A stretch of 12,500 nucleotides of DNA, taken from Neocallimastix lanati (nom. inval.). Taxonomy: Eukaryota > Neocallimastigomycota > Neocallimastigomycetes > Neocallimastigales > Neocallimastigaceae. Position numbers and translations under genes: made by a program. Below the pieces are notes generated by a model, which saw nothing but the letters and a program-made list of their open reading frames with translations, was not told the origin of the DNA and ran no database searches. Positions 1 through 8,665 of this stretch are shown here, piece by piece. The stretch is taken from positions 962,501 through 975,000 of the forward strand of contig JACVTC010000050.1 of the NCBI GenBank assembly GCA_016946835.1, in the 5' to 3' direction. Each line of letters starts with the position of its first letter. Position 1 is the stretch's first letter.

Positions 1-20
1 TTATCAATTTTAATAATTAC

Positions 21-944
21 CAATATGGCCTTGATATTTTGTTGATAAATACTAAATTCTTCCTTTGTAATAGCATTTTCTTTAATTTTTTTTAATTCAT
101 CAATTAAGTCGTCAACTTCTCTATTATTTCTTTTTATCTTATAATTTTATTAATATTATTGATAATACAATTATTAAAAATAAATAATTAATAAAACTAT
201 TCTAATAATAAAATTTTTATAATATATATATACTTTTATTATTGATCCTTGTAAAGTATCAATACTTTTTCGTAAAGAATCATTAGAAATCTATTTTATA
301 AAATTTAAAATTTTATGTTAAAATATACATTAAAATAGCTAAATTGGAATAATATATATATATATATAAAAACATACTTGATAATCTTGAATTAAAAAAT
401 AGTATCCGATTCCAAACACTGTAGAAAACCCCATTAAAAATCCAAACATACTAAATAATAGAATTCATACATTTAAATAAATATTTCATATGATTAATAT
501 TAATGTTATAGTTAAAGTAATTATATATAAGTAATTTAAACATTAAAATTAAAATATATAATAAATTTATTATACTAATATAATATTAAACAATTATTAT
601 ATTTATATATACATTATATACATAAAAAAATTAAATAAATTTCAATAAATTTACCCCCCACTAACAAATCCTCTACGTTTTTTTTCTTTCTTTTCTTTCT
701 TATTTTCGTTATTATAATTATTTGTATTTTTTTCTGTACTAAAGCCTTGCTTTGGGGCAGTTAAATCAGAAGCAGCTTCCTGATTATGATATCTTTTATA
801 TATGATATTTGTTGTTGAGATGTTTGAATTAAATAGAAGCGATTTATATTGATTTCCATTTAAATTAATTCCATTAACAATAGAATTCGAAATTGATCTT
901 AATAATGTTGTATTTAATTTATTAGTTTGATTTGTCAAAAGCAT
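21..944 (-). CDS. Multi-exon gene, 5' part: single-pass membrane protein with coiled coil, family unknown (partial)
   Basis: I propose four exons on the minus strand: 944-655, 450-378, 290-234 and 137-21. The introns are 654-451 (GTAAAT...TTTAG), 377-291 (GTATGT...ATAG) and 233-138 (GTATAT...ATAAG); a further GTAATT donor lies at 20-15. All four exons join in one frame with no stop, giving 179 residues before the gene leaves the window. Residues 1-55 contain no acidic residue but have K9, R16, K34, K50 and R51, as in a mitochondrial or hydrogenosomal presequence (inference). Residues 82-91 are a Lys/Glu/Arg run. About 98-117 form one glycine-spaced hydrophobic helix (GxxxG at 100-104) encoded by exon 2. 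Exons 3 and 4 encode a charged, heptad-like helical stretch (about 126-179). Basic residues before the helix suggest that the N-terminal side faces the matrix or cytosol. I do not recognise the family. Exon 1 is an uninterrupted frame; exons 2-4 are inferred from splice signals and frame. Confidence 0.6.
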
Positions 945-1803
945 TTTTAATTATTATTTAATTATTATTATTGTTATTATTATTATTATTCTATTAATTT
1001 TTAAAAGATAGGCCAAATTTTAAATTATATGATTATCTTTTTATTTTGCTGTTTTATTATATATATATATATATAACGTAAAAAATATTATTTTTAATTA
1101 TAAACATATAATATAACTTCTTGGAATTCCTAATTTTTTTTTTTTTATTTTTTTAAAAAAAAAATAATAATGTTAATAAAATATTTAGAAAAAAAAATAA
1201 CGAATTAAATTATATAATTAAATATCATCAAAGTTTTAATATGAAAATTTTTTATTTAAATATATGTATTTATTTTTATTTTTTACTTTTTACTTTTTTT
1301 TTTTTTTTTTTCTTTCTTTCTTTTTCAATTTCCTTACTTTATTTTTATATTATTAGTATTTTTATTATTATTTTTTTTTTTTTAATTATCTAAAAATTAT
1401 TTATAATAAATAATTTTTTATAAATTTTAATAATTATTACAATAATAAAAATAGTTATAATTATTTTTTTAATTACACTTCAAAAAAAAAAAAAAAAAAG
1501 CATTAATTAAAAAAATTTCCATTTATATTATAAATAAAAAAATTTTAAAATACATCCATATTACATAATTTTACACTCTACATTACATATCAATATCATA
1601 TGTTAAATATTTTATATTTTATATTTTATATTTTCTATCAATTATTTTATTAATTATTTTTTTTTGATGTTATTAACTATAATTATTTAAATAAATAAAA
1701 TTGAGTGTGAGGTATTTCGAAAAAAATTTTCAAAAGTTAATAAATAAAACTACAATAAATAAATAAATATAAAATTAAATTTTAAAAATATATATATATA
1801 TAA

Positions 1804-1807
<4 letters not shown>

Positions 1808-1842
<35 letters not shown>
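1808..1842. repeat. (TAA)n microsatellite
   Basis: About eleven copies of a TAA/ATA triplet lie in the A+T desert, directly after a short (AT)n run. It is probably replication-slippage DNA. No coding role is seen. Confidence 0.85.
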
Positions 1843-1844
<2 letters not shown>

Positions 1845-2123
1845 TACATTAGAATTTAAGGATTAAAAAATTAAGTATTTTATTACACGTTTTAAACGTT
1901 TTATAATTTTTCAGACTCTATGTTTAATATTAATTTTATATACATAAAAAAATATATAAATATATTAATAATTTAAAAAATGTATAAAGATAATTTAATA
2001 TATAATTATTAAAATTAAACAATAATATTTAAATAATTAATTGATAATTATCACTTTTTAAATTCTTGCGCAGTATTTTATAAAATCTTAAAACTTTAAT
2101 AAAAATATTTTAGTAATCTAGTA

Positions 2124-2126
<3 letters not shown>

Positions 2127-2158
<32 letters not shown>
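2127..2158. repeat. (AT)16 microsatellite
   Basis: A perfect dinucleotide run of about 16 AT units. It is self-complementary and could extrude as a cruciform. It is the longest clean (AT) run in the window; shorter ones lie at about 354-368, 3050-3063, 3215-3231 and 3276-3293. Confidence 0.9.
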
Positions 2159-2162
<4 letters not shown>

Positions 2163-2544
2163 TTAATATATACTTTTATAAAAATTCTTTTTAAAATTTT
2201 TAATAATATTTTATTTTTCAATTAATGAATAATAATTAATATGTATCATTAAATTTTATTATTATAATTATTATTCAATATTTATTGATTCAATAATCTA
2301 TGAAAAGGAAAATAATTCTAAAATTATTAGTTATTATTTTTTTTTTTATATATATATATCTCCTAAATAAAAATATAATAAAATAAAAAATATCTATTTA
2401 ATTATATATTATTTATGATTTTTTATTTACTTAAATATTTATTTATTATGCATTAATTTTTTATTTTTTATTTTCATATATATATTATATCAAATTATTC
2501 ATTTTTTTTTTTTTTATTTTTTATTTCTTATTTATGTATTTATT

Positions 2545-2566
2545 AAAAAAAAAAAAAAAAAAAAAA
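2545..2566. repeat. Poly(A)22 tract between two 14-bp direct repeats
   Basis: A run of 22 A. The 14-mer TGTATTTATTAAAA occurs at 2535-2548, where its last four A belong to the run, and again at 2567-2580 directly after the run. Either slippage or an insertion footprint could produce this. Confidence 0.85.
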
Positions 2567-3020
2567 TGTATTTATTAAAATTTACCGAAATGCAACTTTT
2601 CAGAAATGAAAACTTTCAAACTAAACTTCCCTAATTAAATTAAATATATAATTCTATGTAAAAATTATAATAAAATATATGTAGAAATAACATTATTTAT
2701 ATATATGGCATAAATCCAAAAATATTATATATACATATTTGATTATTTCTTCAAAATCATGGAATTCATGTAATCCCCATTATTTATATGTCTAATAATA
2801 TCATTTCTATTTATTTAATCCAAAGAATTATATTCATAATTATTATAATTTTTAATATTATACAATGATTGAACAAAACGAAATAAAATTTTTATAACAA
2901 ATTTATTTTTAATAAAGAAATATATTTTTAAAAACAAATATAAATTTTTTTTTTTTATTACAATATTTCAGTTATAATTTTTATTTTATAATATACATAT
3001 ATATAGAATACAATTTACTG

Positions 3021-3022
<2 letters not shown>

Positions 3023-3051
<29 letters not shown>
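3023..3051. repeat. Poly(T)29 tract followed by (AT)n
   Basis: Twenty-nine consecutive T run straight into an alternating TA stretch. It is the longest homopolymer in the window and lies about 410 bp beyond the stop codon of the GH43 gene. Read on the GH43 coding strand it is a poly(A), but it is too far downstream to be taken as a cleavage signal. Confidence 0.9.
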
Positions 3052-3054
<3 letters not shown>

Positions 3055-3120
3055 TATATATATTTTATTTTATCTTTTAAAATACTACTATTATTATTTT
3101 AATTTATTCGGCATCGTTTA

Positions 3121-3220
3121 TATGATAAAAATAAAAATAAAAATAAAAAATAAAAAAACTATTTTTAACTTTTTCTTAGTTAATAAAAAGTTTTATTTTT
3201 TTATTTTTATTTTATATATA
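3121..3220. repeat. Imperfect long inverted repeat with an 8-bp perfect core hairpin
   Basis: AACTTTTT at 3167-3174 and AAAAAGTT at 3185-3192 form a perfect stem around a 10-nt loop. The flanks continue the symmetry imperfectly: ATAAAAATAAAA-like DNA at 3128-3158 against ATTTTTTTATTTTTATTTTAT-like DNA at 3195-3216. It lies about 240-340 bp 3' of the GH43 stop codon, so it is not an obvious terminator. Confidence 0.6.
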
Positions 3221-3459
3221 TATATATATATTTACTTCTTAATTACTATTACTATTTTTTTTTTTTTAAAAAAAATATATATATATATATATAGTAAATA
3301 ATAGTAAATATTTATTTTAAAATTTCTATATTTTTTTTTTGTAAAGCATTATTTCTTTCAATATATTATTTTGATATTTTTAATTTCAAAATTATATCTG
3401 TATAATATATATTATTAATACAAATAATACTTTTAAGTTGTCTTTAATAATTAATTAAC

Positions 3460-5307
3460 TTAGAAACGAACACCCCAAACACTATCATTATTACCACCAA
3501 TAGCAGTAAAAGCGGTAACAGTAGCAGATTTAGCTTCATCTAATTGTCTAACGAATACACCACTATAAGTAATACTACCGATTTTAATGGTCATATAATT
3601 AGTACCTTTGGTGTAAGACCAAGAACCAGTATATCTACCGGTAACAGTGAAATCTTTATTTAATGAAATTGTGTAATTGTTAGAAATATCACCATTTACC
3701 TTGTTATGGAAATGGAATAAGAATTTATAAGATCCAACCATATCATTCATACTATAACCAGTCTTGGAAATTGTTTCTCCAGTGTAAGCATATGGAGCAG
3801 CGGTTAACCAACCTTCCTTATTAAGGAACATTTGGTGAACACGTGGTTCGTGGTATTCTTGACCATCATTAAAACGAGTATGGTAGCAAAGTAAAATTTT
3901 ACCATCATCGTCAATTAATACAGAGTTGTGACCTGGTGCCATATAAGCCTTTTCTCTTCCTGGAATACCATAATTACCCATAATCTTAACACCAAAGTTT
4001 GAATTAGTACCACTCATAAATTCTTTACCAGCAACATCAGTATATGGACCATCTGGATTCTTTGAACGGAACAAACGAATTTGGTAACCACCATTTGAAG
4101 TAAGAGTACCATATGATACAAACAAATAATAGTATCCAGCAGCTTTGTATGGTAAAATGTATGGACCTTCAATAGATTGATGACCTCCACCTGCAAGTTT
4201 CTTACCGTAATATTTATCAACATTATTACCATTTGAAATATTATGCTTTGGAAGACCAGTGCTTTCATCTAATTCTAAAATGTAAATACCACCTGACCAA
4301 GAACCATAAGCAAGCCATAGTCTACCATTAAAATCATAGAATGCATTTGGATCAATAGCATTTGGATAAACTTTGTTGTTATATCTGTTATTTGGATAAT
4401 AACGATTTTTATCTTCAGTTCCTGTAATAGCCCTTAAATTAGTTTTGCCAACAGATCCTGAATCCATACCTGAATGGAGAAAACAACTTTTATAAGTATA
4501 TGGTCCTTCAACCTTATCAGCTATACCATAACAAAGACTTGATTTAATATAAGTAGAAGAAGTACAGAAATATTGAACCCATTTTTTCATTTTCTTATTA
4601 TACATAACATCTGCTGCCCATACAGAATAACCTCCATCACTATTCTTTCCTACAAATTTAAATGCATCATAGTTGGATTTTGAGAATAAATTTGTAAACA
4701 TTTTATTATTTTCATCAACACCTGTATACAATTTTGTAAATTTCCATAAATCGGTAGTATATGCAGCGTCCATGTGAGATCCAAAAATATAATATTTGTT
4801 ACCACTTTTAACGATAGATGGATCATGAACTGAAACACCTGAAGAATAATTAGAAATTACAACAGGTTGAACCTTTCTGTTTGGATCTACATAATCTTCA
4901 TCATATGCACTATTTGTTGGTTGTGGAGCAGCTGTGGTTGGTTTTGGTGAAATTGTAGTAGTTTGTTGACTAGATTTCTTACAAGTTTCTGAAATGCCAC
5001 ACCAATCATTATTTTCAACACCCCAATCACCACTTTCATCAGTAAGAATAACGTTACATGATTTACAGCAAGGATAACCTTGATCCTTAATGGTAGATGG
5101 GCAATCAGTTGGAACGTCATTACAGAAATCTGGAATACCACACCATGATTCATTTTCTATACCCCATTTACCATCATTATCTGTATAATATACAATACAA
5201 TTTGAACAGCATGAATATCCTTGATTCTTTATATTAGCAGAGCAATCAGCAAATGCTCTTCTTCCAAATAATGTTAAGCAAACTAATGAAATATTTTTAA
5301 TGTTCAT
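3460..5307 (-). CDS. Secreted GH43 arabinanase-type glycoside hydrolase with two fungal dockerins
   Basis: An intact intronless frame of 615 residues. Residues 1-20 are a signal peptide with an AFA cleavage motif and, unusually, two arginines at 16-17 just before it. Dockerin 1 (about 22-62) has Cys 22, 33, 34, 37, 56 and 62; dockerin 2 (about 69-109) has Cys 69, 80, 81, 84, 103 and 109. The spacing is identical, and Trp 48/55 match Trp 95/102. A Thr/Pro/Gln linker spans 111-135. The five-bladed GH43 domain follows (about 147-480), with expected base D162 (HDPS), pKa-modulating D319 (AIDPNAF) and acid E380 (SIEGPY). H460 (APGHN) matches the histidine near the bound calcium in this group. About 485-615 resemble the C-terminal beta domain of the Abn2-like endo-alpha-1,5-arabinanases. 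By family knowledge it would cut arabinan in plant pectin, tethered to a cellulosome through its dockerins; substrate is inferred. N-glycosylation sequons are at N52, N153, N356 and N544. G+C is near one third. The lack of introns and bacterial-type catalytic architecture suggest acquisition from a rumen bacterium (inference). The start is the first ATG and directly precedes the signal peptide. Confidence 0.95.
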   Translation of the reverse strand: MNIKNISLVCLTLFGRRAFADCSANIKNQGYSCCSNCIVYYTDNDGKWGIENESWCGIPDFCNDVPTDCPSTIKDQGYPCCKSCNVILTDESGDWGVENNDWCGISETCKKSSQQTTTISPKPTTAAPQPTNSAYDEDYVDPNRKVQPVVISNYSSGVSVHDPSIVKSGNKYYIFGSHMDAAYTTDLWKFTKLYTGVDENNKMFTNLFSKSNYDAFKFVGKNSDGGYSVWAADVMYNKKMKKWVQYFCTSSTYIKSSLCYGIADKVEGPYTYKSCFLHSGMDSGSVGKTNLRAITGTEDKNRYYPNNRYNNKVYPNAIDPNAFYDFNGRLWLAYGSWSGGIYILELDESTGLPKHNISNGNNVDKYYGKKLAGGGHQSIEGPYILPYKAAGYYYLFVSYGTLTSNGGYQIRLFRSKNPDGPYTDVAGKEFMSGTNSNFGVKIMGNYGIPGREKAYMAPGHNSVLIDDDGKILLCYHTRFNDGQEYHEPRVHQMFLNKEGWLTAAPYAYTGETISKTGYSMNDMVGSYKFLFHFHNKVNGDISNNYTISLNKDFTVTGRYTGSWSYTKGTNYMTIKIGSITYSGVFVRQLDEAKSATVTAFTAIGGNNDSVWGVRF

Positions 5308-5568
5308 CTTTAACTATTTATTGTAGAACTTTATGATTTTCTAAATACTGCATAATATATATATAATATTCATTAATTTTTTTACAATTTAATTGCAACA
5401 AAATTTATTTACCAACTTTTTAAATTTTTTTATAAATAATTTATTTCTATATATTATTATTATTTTCTTTATCGAAAGTCATTCTATTTCTTTTCTTTTT
5501 TTTTTTTTTTTGTTAATAAAAAGTTTTTTTTTTTATTTATTCATTATTTTACTTACCTCTTATTTACT

Positions 5569-5625
5569 ATTGTTCCTTTTTTGAACAATTTATTCAAAAA
5601 TTTCTTTATTCTTTCAAAGAACAAT
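5569..5625. promoter_or_regulatory. Inverted and repeated GAACAAT element upstream of the GH43 gene
   Basis: ATTGTTC at 5569-5575 and GAACAAT at 5583-5589 form a perfect 7-bp inverted repeat with a 7-nt spacer. A third copy, GAACAAT, is at 5619-5625. The cluster lies about 260-320 bp upstream of the GH43 start codon, where a fungal upstream activating site could sit. No named factor is recognised, so the regulatory reading is inference. Confidence 0.25.
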
Positions 5626-5739
5626 TAAAATTATTATTTTTTTTAACAAATAAATAATATATAATATATATATTTATATAATCCAATAAATTTCAAATTT
5701 ATTATATTAATATAAGAAAATTTTTTCTTATAATGATTC

Positions 5740-5762
5740 AAAAAAAAAAAAAAAAAAAAAAA
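5740..5762. repeat. Poly(A)23 tract
   Basis: Twenty-three consecutive A, preceded eight bases earlier by the 9-bp perfect inverted repeat at 5712-5731. It is simple sequence in the intergenic desert. Confidence 0.9.
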
Positions 5763-7694
5763 GTTTGTATTTATATAAAAAATATATAATAATTTTTGAG
5801 AAAAAAAAATTTTTTTTGTCAATATGATAATATTTGCGGATTGTATAAATTTATTTTTAATATTTTCATGAAATATATATATATTGATGTGATTTTCTTT
5901 TTAATTTATTTTGAATAATAATAAGATTCATATTTCAAATTAGTAATAATGATATTAATAATTAATTTATTTATATTAGAAAAATTAGTTTAAATAATAT
6001 TAAGGTTTGTATAATAATAATGATATTAATGAATTAAAATAATTATTAATATATATTTGAATTCTAAATTTTTAATTTGTGTAATTAGTATTTATAATTT
6101 AAATATATATGATAATAGTATTATTTTTAATTATTCCGTATTTTATTATTAAGTAATTTAAATATTAAATAAAATTGTTTTTTATTTCAAATGGAATAAA
6201 TAATTTTTTTAAATGGTATTTAATTGAACTTAATATTAATTTTGATAATTACAAAACTTTAATTCAAAAATACATTCAAATTTCTCAAAATCCATTAATA
6301 ATTTAATTTTATCATTTTTTTTTCTAACAATTATTAAATTAAAAAATTATTATAATTTTTATTTATTGAAAGTTAATTATTATATAATTTTATCTCCAAA
6401 TAATAACAGAAAAAAAAAATATTTTAATAATTTTATATAAATAATATAAATAGCCTATATCCATTCTTTGGTTTATTATAAATGTAATAATAATATCTAT
6501 TTTAGCATTATTATTATAAAGGACAATTTAATACATAGTAAAAAAATTTGATTTTTATTTTATATTTTTAATAAACTTTATATAAATAGTATATAAAAAT
6601 AATAAATGTAAAAGATATTTATCGTATATTTTCTTAAAATTAAAATTATTATTTAACTCCTCCTCTTTTTTTTTTAAAAAAAAAATATTAAAATAAAATA
6701 TAATTATTACCAAAAATATTCTTTTAAATTTATTGTAATTAAAATTTTATAATACTAATTCAACGGAAGTTTATTAAATGACTAATATCTTCGGCATTAA
6801 ACTATCCTTTCATTTTTATATATCATTTGTATAAACCTTTTATTAGAATTTTTAATTAAAATAAAATAAAATAAATAATAATATTAACAATTCTACTAAT
6901 ATGGATTATTATATCAATAAATAAATATTTATAAAAGTTTATAATAATACTCAATATATATCATTTTATAAATATTAATTTTTACCATGATAAATTAAAA
7001 ATCTATTAGAATAATTGCATATTGTTTATCCATGAATCAGAAATTTTAAATATTAATGTTCATGACTATAAACTTTTTTATTTTAAAGAGTATCAATAAA
7101 AAAAATTATTAACTATATAATATTATATTAAAAATATATTAAATTTAATTTAAAAATAATAATAATAATTAATTAATTAATAGTAGTAAATATTAGTTTT
7201 ATTATATTAAATCAATTTGATAAAGTATGTCTTTGTTCAAATTCTTTTGTTGGGAGAAGTTATATTTAAGTTGTTATTTAATTATAAATTTTTATTTATT
7301 TATTATTTAAAAGTTAAAATTTATTCAATACATGTAGATAACTATTAATTTGTAAATATAAAAGAAATTATAAAATAAATTGGCATAAAACATTGCAAAG
7401 AATTAAGAATTATTCTTGTTTTTATATTTGTAATTCATAATAAACTATTTAATTAATTTTTTAGAATAACTATTAAGTATTTAAAGTATTTAATATAAAA
7501 GTATACAATAAAATATAAAATATTAAAATAAAATATTCATATAAAAATAATATTATTAAAAATTTATTATAATTGATAAAATATTAAATATTAATATAAA
7601 ATAATAATTATTAAAATAATTAAAAATATAAAATAAATATCAATATAAAATAATATAAAAATAATAAAAAGAAATTAATTATTTCAATTTTAAC

Positions 7695-7727
7695 ATAACA
7701 TAAAATTTATGTTATAAATTTTATGTT
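7695..7727. repeat. Overlapping perfect inverted repeats (14-bp and 10-bp stems)
   Basis: AACATAAAATTTAT at 7697-7710 is the exact reverse complement of 7714-7727, leaving a GTT loop. A second, mutually exclusive palindrome uses ATAACATAAA at 7695-7704 and TTTATGTTAT at 7706-7715 around a single A. More copies of TTTATG follow over the next 130 bp. It is the strongest isolated hairpin in the window. It may be part of an old mobile element or a slippage product; function is unknown. Confidence 0.75.
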
Positions 7728-8411
7728 TACATTAATTTTTATGCTCTTGAATAATTTTATGTCTTTACATAATTTTAAATTTATCACGTTATTTTCGATC
7801 ACGTTTAATTTATGTCACGAAATTGCAAATGATTTATTAATTTATTTTTATGTAATTATTAATAAAATAATTTATTAATAATTAAAGTTTTTATTTGAGT
7901 TTTATATCAAATTACAATATTTAATTTTTTTTTTATTTACATTATATATACATTATATATATTAGGTGACTAATATAATAAAGATTTTCACACTTTAATA
8001 AAAATAGTAAAATATAGTAGATATTACCAAATCATTATATTTTATTTTACCAAAAAAAAAATCTAATTTATTATAATAATAATAATTTTAATTTAATAAT
8101 AATTTAAAATAACTGTAATAAATAGATGAGAAAGTTAATAAATAAGAATTTCATATTAATTTTTTTTTTTTAAAAAAAAAAGTTCATCAAATTTTCAAAA
8201 TAATAAATTATGACCGTTAAAATAAAATAAAAAAAAAATAAATATTAATAATATTTATTAAAACTGTTTTAATAATGAAACTTTTCGATTAATTATTTAA
8301 TATTTTAGCAAATTTATGAAATAGCTTACTAATATATATATATATTTAAATTATATCAAATAAAATAAAATCTATAAATAAATATTTAAAAATTATATAA
8401 ATTACAAAATA

Positions 8412-8440
8412 AAAAATAATAATAATAATAATAATAATAA
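8412..8440. repeat. (AAT)n microsatellite abutting the 45-bp minisatellite
   Basis: About eight copies of AAT lead directly into the first unit of the 45-bp tandem array. Each unit of that array also ends in an AATAATAAA-like string, so this run may have grown from a unit edge. Confidence 0.8.
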
Positions 8441-8665
8441 ATTAGTATATATTTTTATTCTTTAAAATAAAAATTATAATAATAAATTAGTATATATTTT
8501 TATTTTATAAAACAAAATTACAATAATATATTAGTATATATTTTTATTTTATAAAATAAAAATTACAATAATAAATTAGTATATATTTTTATTTTATAAA
8601 ATAAAAATTACAATAATAAATTAGTATATATTTTAATTCTTGTAAAATAATAATTATAATAATAA
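8441..8665. repeat. 45-bp minisatellite, five copies, each with a palindromic core
   Basis: Units begin ATTAGTATATAT at 8441, 8486, 8530, 8575 and 8620, with lengths 45, 44, 45, 45 and 46 bp. A decayed sixth start, ATTAATTTAC, follows at 8666. Units 3 and 4 each contain a perfect 24-bp palindrome (8540-8563 and 8585-8608), centred on TATA and made of ATTTTTATTTTA and its complement. The palindrome is eroded in units 1, 2 and 5. The central units are nearly identical and the outer ones diverged, as expected for an array that expands from its middle. Confidence 0.92.

Larger units (their letters stand above)
945..3459. other. A+T-rich intergenic region with no supportable gene
   Basis: This stretch separates the 5' end of the left-hand gene from the 3' end of the GH43 gene, both on the minus strand, so the promoter of the left-hand gene should lie in its left part. 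G+C is about a tenth by eye. It contains (TTA)-type repeats next to the start at about 949-990, T18 at 1294-1311 followed by a short (CTTT) run, A18 at 1482-1499, (ATATTTT)4 at 1607-1634, and the larger repeats listed separately. Slightly more complex patches occur at 1550-1600, 1700-1740, 2580-2640 and 2740-2870, but none shows a convincing reading frame, tRNA or other RNA gene. Confidence 0.7.
5308..8440. other. A+T desert upstream of the GH43 gene, no supportable gene
   Basis: The right-to-left 5' flank of the GH43 gene begins here, so its promoter should lie at about 5308-5800; TATA-like strings are too common to single one out. Contents include T-runs at about 5497-5511, an inverted repeat at 5569-5589, a 9-bp perfect hairpin at 5712-5731 (ATAAGAAAA, TT, TTTTCTTAT) next to A23 at 5740-5762, T(n)A(n) palindromes near 6667-6687 and 8161-8180, an 11-bp tandem pair ACATTATATAT at 7939-7960, a strong hairpin at 7695-7727 and three TCACG pentamers at 7784-7819. 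Slightly more complex patches at about 6755-6850, 7010-7090 and 7210-7260 do not give a credible gene. Confidence 0.7.

Noticed and set aside
2697-2870. Possible decayed coding DNA on the minus strand, with broken frames reading like RNDIIRHINNGDY and HEFHDFEEIIKYV
   Set aside because: G+C is somewhat higher than the surroundings, but stops and a frame change interrupt it and no family could be named; too weak to list as a pseudogene.
4014-5153. Several shorter minus-strand open frames inside the GH43 gene
   Set aside because: They lie wholly inside the GH43 reading frame in other phases and have no independent features.
5393-5584. A plus-strand open frame of 63 codons rich in Phe, Ile and Leu
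   Set aside because: It is the translation of T-rich simple sequence in the upstream flank of the GH43 gene, with no coding-like composition or motif.
7010-7099. A 29-codon plus-strand stretch with protein-like residue variety (NNCILFIHESEI...), preceded by another open stretch after an in-frame TAG
   Set aside because: With stop codons making up about a tenth of random triplets here, open runs of this length are expected many times by chance, and no family is recognised. A translated search finding a match across the TAG would reopen it as a pseudogene.
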